A DNA stretch of 11,586 nucleotides from Alphaproteobacteria bacterium (GTDB taxonomy: Bacteria > Pseudomonadota > Alphaproteobacteria > RF32 > CAG-977): the NCBI GenBank assembly GCA_017476085.1, contig JAFVEJ010000086.1, positions 1 to 11,586 of the forward strand. Reading direction: 5' to 3'. Positions 1 to 6,354 of the stretch are shown here, piece by piece. The notes beneath the pieces were generated by a model. That model was not told the DNA's origin, searched no databases, and saw only the letters and a program-made list of their open reading frames with translations. Made by a program: the position numbers and the translations under genes. The first letter of the stretch is position 1, and the number at the start of each line of letters is the position of its first letter.

Positions 1-279
1 GGACAGATGCTGTCGCATTACGCGCCGCGCCTGCCGGTGCGTTTGAACGCGCTTGAACCGGAGAAAGGGGAAGCTTTTCTGGCGTTCGGTAAAACGGAAA
101 AGGCGACATTGAATCTCAGTCCTTCCGGCGATTTGAAAGAAGCCGCATCGCATCTGTTCGCCTATATGCGCCTGTTGGACGACCCGAAGTACAAAGGCAT
201 CGCGGTGATGCCGATCCCGACGTTCGGCCTCGGTCTGGCGATCAACGACCGCTTAAAAAGAGCCGCTTACCCGCATTAA
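1..279 (+). CDS. sua5: L-threonylcarbamoyladenylate synthase, Sua5 type, C-terminal part (5' truncated)
   Basis: Only the last 92 codons are inside the window; the frame is open from base 1 and ends at TAA 277-279. The visible part is the C-terminal Sua5 domain, not the catalytic YrdC domain. It begins with the linker motif GQMLSHYAPRLPVRL, where family members have an 'SPGM..HYAP' segment, and contains NLSPSGDLKEAA, a LFAYMR helix and the terminal GIAVMPIP...GLGLAINDRLKRAA. Sua5/TsaC enzymes make threonylcarbamoyl-AMP from threonine, bicarbonate and ATP for the t6A37 modification of ANN-decoding tRNAs, in the cytoplasm. The extra Sua5 domain separates this from single-domain TsaC. The catalytic half lies outside the window, so activity cannot be judged. 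No convincing terminator follows; the next gene has its own promoter-like sequence. Confidence 0.88.
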   Translation, partial: GQMLSHYAPRLPVRLNALEPEKGEAFLAFGKTEKATLNLSPSGDLKEAASHLFAYMRLLDDPKYKGIAVMPIPTFGLGLAINDRLKRAAYPH

Positions 280-280
280 G

Positions 281-296
281 CTTTGACGTATCAAAG
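281..296. repeat. Short inverted repeat overlapping a -35 element
   Basis: CTTTGA (281-286) and TCAAAG (291-296) form a perfect 6-bp dyad with a 4-base centre, immediately after the sua5 stop. No T-run follows, so it is a poor terminator. It covers the -35 hexamer of the promoter for the ABC transporter, which would suit an operator. Both readings are inference. Confidence 0.35.
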
Positions 297-312
297 GATT
301 TAATGCTATTTT
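283..312 (+). promoter_or_regulatory. Putative sigma70-type promoter for the ABC exporter gene
   Basis: TTGACG (283-288) lies 18 bases before TATTTT (307-312), and the -10 box carries an extended TGn element (TGC at 304-306). Transcription would start near 319, giving a leader of about 20 bases with GAGGG at 331-335 before the ATG at 340. The match was found by eye. Confidence 0.5.
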
Positions 313-339
313 AGCTCGACTTTTGAAAATGAGGGCAAA

Positions 340-2124
340 ATGGCGTTTATAAAAAAAAGTAAAGATCTGCCGAAATTAACCAAAGAAAACATGCTGATGT
401 ACAAGCGTGTCTGGAATACTTATGTCGCGGACAAGTGGCGGTGGTTGGTTTTAGCGGTTTTTCTGATGTTGATCGCGGCCAGTTTTGACGCTCTTCTGGT
501 GCGTCAGCTCAAACCCATTTTCGACGAAGTCTTTATTGATAAAAACAAAGATTCTTTGGGCGTTATCGGTTTAACGATTTTAGGGCTGTATTTCCTTAAA
601 GGCGTGTTTACCTATACTCAGGTTCTGGTGATGACAAAGCTGTCGATCCGTGTGATCGCCGATATGCAGCGTGATATCTTCAAGCGTCTGATCCGTATGG
701 ACAATGCCTTTTTTCAGGCTCACACCACCGGAGAAATCATCACGCGTTTCACTTCCGACGTGGCAATGGTCAAAGACGCCGTTTTGAACAGTTTGACAAC
801 GTTTGTCAAAGATACGGCTTCCGTTGTCTTTTTGGTCGTTTTGATGTTTTTCCAGTCGTTGGAAATGGCATGCGTCGTTTTCTTTGTTTTTCCTTTGGGC
901 GTGTATCCCGTTGTGCTATGCGGGCGTAAAATGCGCAAAAAAACAAAGCGCAATCAGGAAGCGAACGAAGGATTTTTCAATCAGCTGACGCAAAGCTTTA
1001 AAGGCATTAAAATTGTTAAATCCTACTGCATGGAAAATCGCGAATTCAACGAATTGAACAACACGATCGTCAAAATGAACAAACTGGCCTTTTCAATGGC
1101 TTGTCTGCACGCTTTGCAAAGTCCTTTAATGGAATTTTTCGGCGGAATCGCGATGGCGACCACTTTGGGATACGGCGGTTATCAGATTATGCAGGGTAAT
1201 ATGAGCCCCGGAAACTTTATGGTGTTTTTGTTGGCGATTGTTGCCGCGTATAAGCCGATGAAAAACGTCGCCGGTCTGCATATGCGTATGCAGATGGGGG
1301 TCGCTTCGATGCAGAGGTTGTTTTCGATGCTGGACATCGAACCGGTAATTAAAGATGCTCCAAACGCAAAGGATTTAGTCGTTTCCGAAGGAAAAATCGA
1401 AGTCGAAAACGTCAGCTTTTCCTATGACGGGGAACATCCCGTTTTAACAGATGTTTCTTTAAAGGCGGAACCGGGGCAGACGATCGCTCTGGTCGGGCAT
1501 TCGGGGTCGGGCAAATCGACGCTGATCAATTTTTTGCCGCGCTTTTACGATCCGCAAAAAGGGCGCATTCTGATTGACGGACAGGATATTTCCCAGGTCA
1601 CTTTGGAAAGCCTGCGCAAGCATACCGCTTATGTGTCGCAGGATGTTATCTTGTTCAACGACACGATCAAGAACAACATTCGTTACGGTTCGCCCGACGC
1701 TACGGACGAACAAGTTGTTGAAGCCGCTAAAGCCGCCGCTGCGGACAAATTTATTTCCCAAATGGAAGACGGATACGACACGCTGTTGGGCGAACAGGGC
1801 AGCGGGCTTTCCGGCGGGCAAAGGCAGATGATATCGATCGCGCGGGCGATGCTGAAAAACGCGCCGATCTTGTTGCTGGACGAGGCGACTTCCGCTTTGG
1901 ATTCTCAATCTGAGAAAATTGTTCAGGATTCTTTGGAAATATTGATGAAAGGTCGGACTTCCGTTGTGATTGCGCATCGGTTGTCAACGGTGGTGAATGC
2001 GGACAGAATTTATGTTTTCAATGAAGGAAAAATCGTGGATTCCGGAACGCACAAAGAATTGCTGACCCGTGACGGGATATATGCGCAACTCTACAAGATT
2101 CAGTTTATGAAAGAAGGCAGATAA
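340..2124 (+). CDS. msbA: MsbA-type ABC exporter (permease-ATPase half transporter)
   Basis: This 594-residue protein is a complete half transporter expected to work as an inner-membrane homodimer. The N-terminal membrane domain (about residues 30-320) has hydrophobic helices near 35-53, 72-92, 159-190 and 262-304. The nucleotide-binding domain (about 350-590) has every core motif: Walker A GHSGSGKST (386-394), Q-loop Gln434 in YVSQD, signature LSGGQ (490-494), Walker B ILLLDE (510-515), D-loop SALD (518-521) and switch His546 in VIAHRLST. Size and the FxxTGEIITRFTSD segment (near 125-140) fit the lipid A/multidrug exporter group, whose best-known member flips lipid A-core. The substrate cannot be read from the sequence, and the msbA label is by family resemblance. 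GAGGG lies 4 bases before the chosen ATG. There is no lipid A gene beside it in the window. Confidence 0.92.
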   Translation: MAFIKKSKDLPKLTKENMLMYKRVWNTYVADKWRWLVLAVFLMLIAASFDALLVRQLKPIFDEVFIDKNKDSLGVIGLTILGLYFLKGVFTYTQVLVMTKLSIRVIADMQRDIFKRLIRMDNAFFQAHTTGEIITRFTSDVAMVKDAVLNSLTTFVKDTASVVFLVVLMFFQSLEMACVVFFVFPLGVYPVVLCGRKMRKKTKRNQEANEGFFNQLTQSFKGIKIVKSYCMENREFNELNNTIVKMNKLAFSMACLHALQSPLMEFFGGIAMATTLGYGGYQIMQGNMSPGNFMVFLLAIVAAYKPMKNVAGLHMRMQMGVASMQRLFSMLDIEPVIKDAPNAKDLVVSEGKIEVENVSFSYDGEHPVLTDVSLKAEPGQTIALVGHSGSGKSTLINFLPRFYDPQKGRILIDGQDISQVTLESLRKHTAYVSQDVILFNDTIKNNIRYGSPDATDEQVVEAAKAAAADKFISQMEDGYDTLLGEQGSGLSGGQRQMISIARAMLKNAPILLLDEATSALDSQSEKIVQDSLEILMKGRTSVVIAHRLSTVVNADRIYVFNEGKIVDSGTHKELLTRDGIYAQLYKIQFMKEGR

Positions 2125-2145
2125 CCGATTTTTATGTGCTTTTGA

Positions 2146-2172
2146 CCGATTGGGCAGATATCTGTCGATCGG
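2146..2172. repeat. Nested dyad between the ABC exporter and the small-protein gene
   Basis: CCGAT (2146-2150) pairs with ATCGG (2168-2172) around a perfect 10-base palindrome CAGATATCTG (2155-2164). There is no T-run afterwards and the central palindrome leaves no RNA loop, so a protein-binding DNA site is more likely than a terminator. ACCGATT also occurs as a direct repeat at 2124-2130 and 2145-2151, 21 bases apart. Confidence 0.35.
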
Positions 2173-2181
2173 AGTTGTTCT

Positions 2182-2200
2182 TATAATGATTATTGTCATT
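2182..2200 (+). promoter_or_regulatory. Perfect -10 box inside a Fur-box-like dyad
   Basis: TATAAT at 2182-2187 is a consensus -10 box, but no good -35 is found 16-18 bases upstream. It sits in a dyad with arms AATGA (2185-2189) and TCATT (2196-2200). By my count the 19-mer from 2182 to 2200 agrees with the classical Fur box at 13 of 19 positions. A-T-rich leaders can reach this by chance, so an iron-dependent operator is only a suggestion. Confidence 0.3.
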
Positions 2201-2217
2201 TTATAAGGAGAAAAAGC

Positions 2218-2568
2218 ATGAAAAGATTTGTTTTGGGCGCTTTAGCCGCTTTAGGCAGCGTCGGATTATATAAACTGCATAAGGACGGAAAGCTTCAAAT
2301 CCCTGTTCTGAAAGTCAAAGGAACAGTGGATTCCGTTGATTATGAAACGCGGACTTTCCAATTAAGATCGGCTTTGGATCGAAATATTTTAATGGAAATG
2401 GCTGTCGCCCCGACGACTAAATTTATGTGGCTGACGACGGCGGAAGGTGCGGAAAATACGGCTCAATTTGCAGATATTACAGAAGGGGAAAAGCTAAATG
2501 TCGCGTTTTCCAAAAATAAAGAAAGCGGTCGTATTATTGCCGAACGTGTCGTCATTGAAAACGTTTAA
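2218..2568 (+). CDS. Small membrane-anchored protein of unknown function, beta-rich domain
   Basis: I do not recognise this 116-residue protein as a named gene. Residues 1-19 are basic then hydrophobic (MKRFVLGALAALGSVGLY), fitting an N-terminal membrane anchor or an uncleaved signal; no AxA cleavage site or lipobox Cys is evident. The rest looks like a small beta-barrel. The strands KVKGTVDSVD (32-41), FQLRS (47-51), NILMEMAV (56-63), KFMWL (68-72), KLNVAFSK (92-99) and RIIAERVVIE (105-114) recall the 'GxVxxVd...F.l' pattern of OB-fold/DUF5666-like periplasmic domains. That resemblance is weak. TAAGGAG at 2204-2210 stands 7 bases before the ATG, an excellent ribosome-binding site. The gene appears monocistronic: it has its own -10-like element upstream and a terminator just downstream. 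Confidence 0.75.
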   Translation: MKRFVLGALAALGSVGLYKLHKDGKLQIPVLKVKGTVDSVDYETRTFQLRSALDRNILMEMAVAPTTKFMWLTTAEGAENTAQFADITEGEKLNVAFSKNKESGRIIAERVVIENV

Positions 2569-2602
2569 GATGTCAAGGCGAAAAAGACCGTTCTCTAAAA
2601 GA

Positions 2603-2643
2603 AAAAGCAGCCTGTTTACACAAGTAGTGTTTTGGCTGCTTTT
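2603..2643. terminator. Bidirectional rho-independent terminator between convergent genes
   Basis: AAAAGCAGCC (2603-2612) and GGCTGCTTTT (2634-2643) form a perfect 10-bp stem. Inside it ACAC (2618-2621) can pair with GTGT (2627-2630) over a five-base loop. The A-run on the left and T-run on the right make it usable from both sides: for the small-protein gene on plus and for the PLP enzyme gene on minus, whose stop is 46 bases away. Confidence 0.8.
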
Positions 2644-2688
2644 CCTATCAATGCTTTTTTACAGTTCTGTTTTAATCTGAAACTGTTT

Positions 2689-4239
2689 TTATTCGGAAAG
2701 TTTGGATATATCTTCGTTTTCCGCCAATAAGATGACTCTGTTCTGGACGACGGGCAGGTTATGGCTGTCTGTTTTGGTACCGGTGAAAAAGATTCCGCAG
2801 TGTTCTCCCTGACTGACAAGCTTGTTTTTTACCAAAAGACGCAGGCCGGCCAAAGCCGCGCTGCCGACAACGGATAATTCAATTCCCGTTTTATTCAGAG
2901 CTAATTCCTGAGCCTTTTCCAATTCATTCGGATCCGCAATCAAAGGCAGTCCGCCGGAAATGATCATATGACGCACAATTTCCAAACCATCATAGGTTCT
3001 GTTGTTGACAGGAGCGCCTAAGACGTTTTCTTCCGATGTCCAAGCTTTGAAAAATTCATTTCTGTTTTTGCCGACTTTTGTAAAAACGGCTTCCATATCG
3101 TCTTGGATTTTGGGATACATTTCCGCGATTAATCCCGCAGTCATTTTGATTTGTCCCAAATTGTTTTCCATCAGGTCTTTCGCGTCAAAAGCACCTTCCA
3201 ACAACATTGCCAATTCCGGCGGCAAAGTAACAACGCCTTCGCGTCCCAATTCGCGCAGCACCAAAAAGTAACTTTGCGCCAAAGGATAGCAATCCGTCGT
3301 TTGGCATGTATACAAGCGCGGCAATTTACGAATAATATCCAAACTTTTAAACAAGGAATTGGCGCTGGCCACGGCATTAGCCAGGCTGCCGCCGCCGACC
3401 TGAACGACTTGGACGTCCAACGGAGCGTCAATCAAATACTGATTGAATAAAAATTCATATTCCATTGTTTCGGCGCCTTCAACGGCGGACCACAGATCAT
3501 GACCGTAAGGCGTCAAAGGGAGCCAATCAAACTTTTTCAGCGCTTCTTGGTAACGCCGACGGCAAAGCTCGATATTCGATTCCTGAGATTCGTTGTGGAT
3601 TTTAACGACTTTTGTTCCCAGATTGGTTAAAACGGACACGACATCCTGCTCCGTTTGTTCGGGGACGAAGGCGTATAATTTATATCCGGCGGCTCCGGCG
3701 ACAGCGGCGGCTTCCGTCAGTGCGCTGCCTTGCGAATAAATAGCCAGCGTTTTCTTTTCCGCCGAAGGGTCGTCGCCGATTTCGCGCAAGGTTTCCAAAT
3801 GCATTATGACGCCGGCAAAGTGGCGGGATTTGTGCGATCCCATCAGCTGCAGCGTTTCATTTTTAACAAAAAGAGAACCTTTGGGCAGATCTATCGCCTG
3901 CGCCAGATCATCAGCCTGAAGTTCGGGGGTCCGGATAAAACCGCGGCCGGTCATTCTTTCGCAGGCGTCTGATAACGCCAAAACGCGTTCCACCCACCAG
4001 GACGCTTTGCCATGTTCTGCCGCGAGCTGGTAGCTGGCCATAAATTCGCGAAAAACGCTGAACGGCAATTTTTTATCGTTCCAGCGTTTGGTCAAAGTCG
4101 TCGGAAAAACGCGGGCTAATTCGGAAGGATCTTCCCTTTTAATTAAAGGATGCACACCGTTTTCCGTGCTTTCCGGACAGAAAAGAGCGGTTGTTTCCAG
4201 CGGGTACTCTTTATCGCAGACAGGACAGTACAAATGCAT
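2689..4239 (-). CDS. Fold-type II PLP-dependent enzyme, threonine synthase/dehydratase superfamily
   Basis: This 516-residue enzyme has the beta-family PLP fold. The likely Schiff-base lysine is Lys137 in MGSHKSRH, after KNETLQ. IYSQGSALTEAAAVAGAAG (168-186) resembles the substrate-binding SGN-type helix, and GGGSLA (282-287) is the phosphate-binding loop. The N-terminus has CPVC (Cys5, Cys8) and Cys21 in LFCPE, like the start of a zinc ribbon in some threonine synthase relatives, though a fourth ligand is not obvious. Family members beta-replace or beta-eliminate on threonine, homoserine-phosphate, cysteine or related substrates; which applies here is unknown, so no gene symbol is given. The start was set at 4239, not the upstream in-frame ATG at 4269: AGAAGGA (4248-4254) stands 8 bases before it, whereas the upstream ATG has no ribosome-binding site. 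It seems monocistronic, lying between two terminators. Confidence 0.85.
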   Translation of the reverse strand: MHLYCPVCDKEYPLETTALFCPESTENGVHPLIKREDPSELARVFPTTLTKRWNDKKLPFSVFREFMASYQLAAEHGKASWWVERVLALSDACERMTGRGFIRTPELQADDLAQAIDLPKGSLFVKNETLQLMGSHKSRHFAGVIMHLETLREIGDDPSAEKKTLAIYSQGSALTEAAAVAGAAGYKLYAFVPEQTEQDVVSVLTNLGTKVVKIHNESQESNIELCRRRYQEALKKFDWLPLTPYGHDLWSAVEGAETMEYEFLFNQYLIDAPLDVQVVQVGGGSLANAVASANSLFKSLDIIRKLPRLYTCQTTDCYPLAQSYFLVLRELGREGVVTLPPELAMLLEGAFDAKDLMENNLGQIKMTAGLIAEMYPKIQDDMEAVFTKVGKNRNEFFKAWTSEENVLGAPVNNRTYDGLEIVRHMIISGGLPLIADPNELEKAQELALNKTGIELSVVGSAALAGLRLLVKNKLVSQGEHCGIFFTGTKTDSHNLPVVQNRVILLAENEDISKLSE

Positions 4240-4338
4240 TTCAAAAATCCTTCTTTTGTGATCCTTCATTTTCGATTTTACAATATACTGTTTTTTTACG
4301 GAATATAAAGCTTTTTTTTATTCTTTTCGGATAAAGGA

Positions 4339-4372
4339 AAAACCTCTCTTTTCATTAATAAAGAGAGGTTTT
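4339..4372 (-). terminator. Strong rho-independent terminator of the flagellin-flbT operon
   Basis: The 13-base arms AAAACCTCTCTTT (4339-4351) and AAAGAGAGGTTTT (4360-4372) are perfectly complementary around an 8-base loop. Read on minus, the stem ends in a run of five T, 18 bases after the flbT stop. It insulates the PLP-enzyme gene from flagellin transcription. Confidence 0.88.
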
Positions 4373-4389
4373 CGGACGGATCGACTTTA

Positions 4390-4779
4390 TTATCCCTTGG
4401 CGCGGTCCAAAAGTTCGGCTTCTCTTTCGATCAGAGCCATCATGTGTTTTAAAGCCGAATAATAATCGCCGCCGAGAATATCCGCGTTCAATTCATCAAT
4501 CGCCGGAGCAAAGCTCGGCGCAGCCTGTGTGATTTCCGCAATGCGCGAAAAATATTCGGGATGGAGAACGGTCGGATCTTTGGCCAGGTACATTTCCTGC
4601 AAAATGTAATAAACTTTTTTGCATGGCGTATCGGCTTCTTTTTCCGTCAGAACGTATTTTTCGCGCAAAATGGGAACATTGCCTTCAATAAACAATTTGA
4701 CGCGTTCGTTGTCATTTGTAATCAGGGCATTGCCGACAATCAAGCGTTCGCCCGGTTTCAGTTCAATTTTTAACGGCAT
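4390..4779 (-). CDS. flbT: FlbT, post-transcriptional regulator of flagellin
   Basis: At 129 residues this matches the usual FlbT length and pattern: MPLKIELKPGERLIVGNALI at the N-terminus, VPILREKYVLT (35-45), EADTPCKKVYYILQEMYL (48-65) and a helical tail with YYSALKHM. In Caulobacter FlbT acts on the 5' leader of flagellin mRNA and promotes its decay when the hook-basal body is incomplete; in some other alphaproteobacteria it supports flagellin synthesis. Which sign applies here is not visible. It is cytoplasmic. The start lies 16 bases after the flagellin stop, with AAGGA 6 bases before the ATG, so both genes are surely one mRNA. The common neighbour flaF is not in the window. Cys53 is a minor variation. 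Confidence 0.93.
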   Translation of the reverse strand: MPLKIELKPGERLIVGNALITNDNERVKLFIEGNVPILREKYVLTEKEADTPCKKVYYILQEMYLAKDPTVLHPEYFSRIAEITQAAPSFAPAIDELNADILGGDYYSALKHMMALIEREAELLDRAKG

Positions 4780-4795
4780 GGAGATTCCTTAATGT

Positions 4796-6229
4796 CTAAA
4801 ATAAAGATAAAACGCTGGCATTCGTATCCATTGTAATGCTTATCACGTTATTTACCAGTTCTTTTTGCGTTTCGGCGGCTAAAATTTGAACGGCCGTTTC
4901 ATTTAAGTCCGCCGCAGTCAGTTTTTCCGCGCCGGTCAGACAGGTGTCGGCCATCGTATCCAGAAAAGAATCGCGGGACTGAATCATATAAGACGCCCGA
5001 TCGAATTTGTTTGTCGCCGATCGAACCTGATAAATGGCGTTTTGAATTTCATCCAGCGTTGTTTGAATGTCTTCTTTGTTTTGCCAATCGCCGACGGCTT
5101 CGGACAGCCCGAGAGACCGGGAGTCCATTTTAACGCCGTTGACAGAGCGTATGTCTTTTCCTTTTTCATCAAAGATCGCGCGAATGGAATCTCCTTCCAG
5201 CAGATTGATGCTGTTAAACCGGCTGTCTGCGACGATATTGTTAATCTGTTTTAAAATTTCATTATATTGATCGGCATAGGTTTTCATCGTATTTGAACCG
5301 CCGTCATCACATCCGGCCAGACCAAAGGAATAAGCCGATTGTCCCGTTAAATCATCAATGATCAGGTTATCTCCGTAAATAGAAGAAACTTCAAGACGTC
5401 CTTCGGAATTGACGATTGCCGAAACGCCGTCGATTTCCGAAAAAGCCTGCGTCAATGTTCGAACGGTCCAGTTGCTGCCGATTGAAACGGTATGTGTCGT
5501 TGACAAGTCGAATCCCAAAGCCGTGGCAACAACGCCCTGCATTATAATGGGGGAACGATCCGTCGTGGAAACGGTCAGTTTTTGATCCGTAATGTCAAAT
5601 TGAAAATTGCCGCCGGGGTTGCGCGCATACACTTGTCCCAAAAAGTCTGATACGGTCATGTTTTCATCAATGACTGTCAGCGAAATCCAGTCTTCGTTTC
5701 CGATTTTAATTTTAAATTCATCGCCGCGAACGATGTTCAAATCGTCCAAGGTCTTATCTTTATTGATAACATATTGAGATTCCATTTTATCGGCATCTCC
5801 CGTTCGGAGCACTATTTCATCTCCCGCATTGACTGACGGCAGGTCGGACAAAATCGTGTCGGGCGTGACTTTATAGTTTGAGCCTGTTAGTTTGGCCAGA
5901 TAGTTTTGTCCGTCTATGGCGGAATTGGCCGCCGCATTTGCCTGAGCAAGCAGCCCCATAATCGTATCAATGGAATTGCTGGTTGACGTCAAAGTCGAAA
6001 CAATGTTTGTCAATCCGTCTAAAACGCTGTTCAGTTCCTGTGCCCGTTCGCTCAAACGCATATCTTTGAAAAAAAGCGTCGAATTGTCATAGGAGGTGTT
6101 GATCTTTTTCCCCGAAGTCAAAGCGACGGTGCTTTTATCATGAATGTCGGTTAATGACTTTGATTGCAGCAAAGCCGTTTGAACCGAAGGCGTTGTCGGA
6201 ATCGTCAGGTTATAAGGCATTGTTTTCAT
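4796..6229 (-). CDS. fliC: Flagellin, filament subunit
   Basis: This 477-residue protein has the two conserved flagellin ends around a variable centre. The N-terminal D0/D1 part (1-105) includes LTSGKKINTSYDNSTLFF and a long helix from RLSERAQ to ANAAANSAI. The C-terminal D1/D0 part (about 385-477) includes TGAEKLTAADLNETAVQILAA and ends in SVLSLF, the classic flagellin terminus. The centre (about 165-305) holds two degenerate repeats ending in VATALGF (234-240) and AYSFGLAG (299-306), like flagellin insert domains exposed on the filament. Export is by the flagellar type III route, so no signal peptide is expected. AAAGGAG (6237-6243) lies 7 bases before the ATG at 6229. Two cysteines (Cys307, Cys430) are uncommon for an extracellular filament. 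The fliC symbol is generic. FlbT follows in the same operon. The hook-associated protein FlgL has similar ends, but the C-terminus and flbT linkage favour flagellin. Confidence 0.9.
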   Translation of the reverse strand: MKTMPYNLTIPTTPSVQTALLQSKSLTDIHDKSTVALTSGKKINTSYDNSTLFFKDMRLSERAQELNSVLDGLTNIVSTLTSTSNSIDTIMGLLAQANAAANSAIDGQNYLAKLTGSNYKVTPDTILSDLPSVNAGDEIVLRTGDADKMESQYVINKDKTLDDLNIVRGDEFKIKIGNEDWISLTVIDENMTVSDFLGQVYARNPGGNFQFDITDQKLTVSTTDRSPIIMQGVVATALGFDLSTTHTVSIGSNWTVRTLTQAFSEIDGVSAIVNSEGRLEVSSIYGDNLIIDDLTGQSAYSFGLAGCDDGGSNTMKTYADQYNEILKQINNIVADSRFNSINLLEGDSIRAIFDEKGKDIRSVNGVKMDSRSLGLSEAVGDWQNKEDIQTTLDEIQNAIYQVRSATNKFDRASYMIQSRDSFLDTMADTCLTGAEKLTAADLNETAVQILAAETQKELVNNVISITMDTNASVLSLF

Positions 6230-6238
6230 AGCAATTCT

Positions 6239-6271
6239 CCTTTAACGCGGACAAGGCGTAAGCCCCACCTT
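6239..6271 (-). promoter_or_regulatory. Flagellin mRNA leader with two competing hairpins
   Basis: In the minus-strand leader, AAGGTG (6271-6266) can pair with CGCCTT (6258-6253) as a 6-bp stem including one G-U pair, with a 7-base loop. The same CCTT (6256-6253) can instead pair with the AAGG (6242-6239) of the ribosome-binding site. The two pairings exclude each other, so opening the first hairpin could hide the ribosome-binding site. If transcription starts near 6271, the first stem is at the very 5' end. The pairings are visible in the sequence; regulation, perhaps by FlbT, is inference. Confidence 0.4.
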
Positions 6272-6277
6272 ATTTTA

Positions 6278-6306
6278 AATATAGCATAAAACCAGAACGC
6301 TGAAAA
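6278..6306 (-). promoter_or_regulatory. Putative housekeeping-type promoter of the flagellin operon
   Basis: On minus, TTTTCA (6306-6301) and TATATT (6283-6278) are 17 bases apart, and the -10 box is preceded by an extended TGC (6286-6284). The extended -10 resembles that of the ABC exporter gene (TGCTATTTT). I saw neither a sigma54 TGGC-N-TTGC pattern nor a sigma28 TAAA-N-GCCGATAA pattern nearby. Confidence 0.4.
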
Positions 6307-6335
6307 CAAAAAAATATAAATTTTTCAATATATTA

Positions 6336-6354
6336 GTAGGCAATTTTTGCCTAC
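6336..6354 (-). terminator. Hairpin over the transglutaminase stop codon, possible weak terminator
   Basis: GTAGGCAA (6336-6343) and TTGCCTAC (6347-6354) form a perfect 8-bp stem with a three-base loop. The TAG stop of the transglutaminase gene (6351-6353) is inside one arm. No T-run follows directly on minus; T-rich sequence comes about 10-30 bases later. It may end the operon or merely protect the 3' end. Confidence 0.45.

Noticed and set aside
1459..1977. Long minus-strand open frame of 172 codons inside the ABC exporter gene
   Set aside because: It lies wholly antisense to the conserved ATPase motifs, is Arg/Gln-rich in the way reverse-complement shadows are, and has no recognisable domain.
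2498..2680. Open frame of 60 codons overlapping the end of the small-protein gene
   Set aside because: It is out of frame with the real gene, runs through the terminator hairpin and has a low-complexity basic composition. It appears to be chance.
3002..3450. Plus-strand open frames antisense to the PLP-enzyme gene
   Set aside because: They mirror a clearly conserved minus-strand gene and show no domain or ribosome-binding site.
4240..4269. N-terminal extension of the PLP enzyme by ten codons to the ATG at 4269
   Set aside because: No ribosome-binding site precedes it, while the internal ATG at 4239 has AGAAGGA at ideal spacing and begins directly with the CPVC head. The strong site would otherwise fall inside the coding frame.
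6336..6354. The GTAGGCAA/TTGCCTAC hairpin as a CRISPR repeat or mobile-element end
   Set aside because: Only one copy is seen, with no spacers and no target-site duplication. A 3'-end hairpin of the transglutaminase mRNA explains it.
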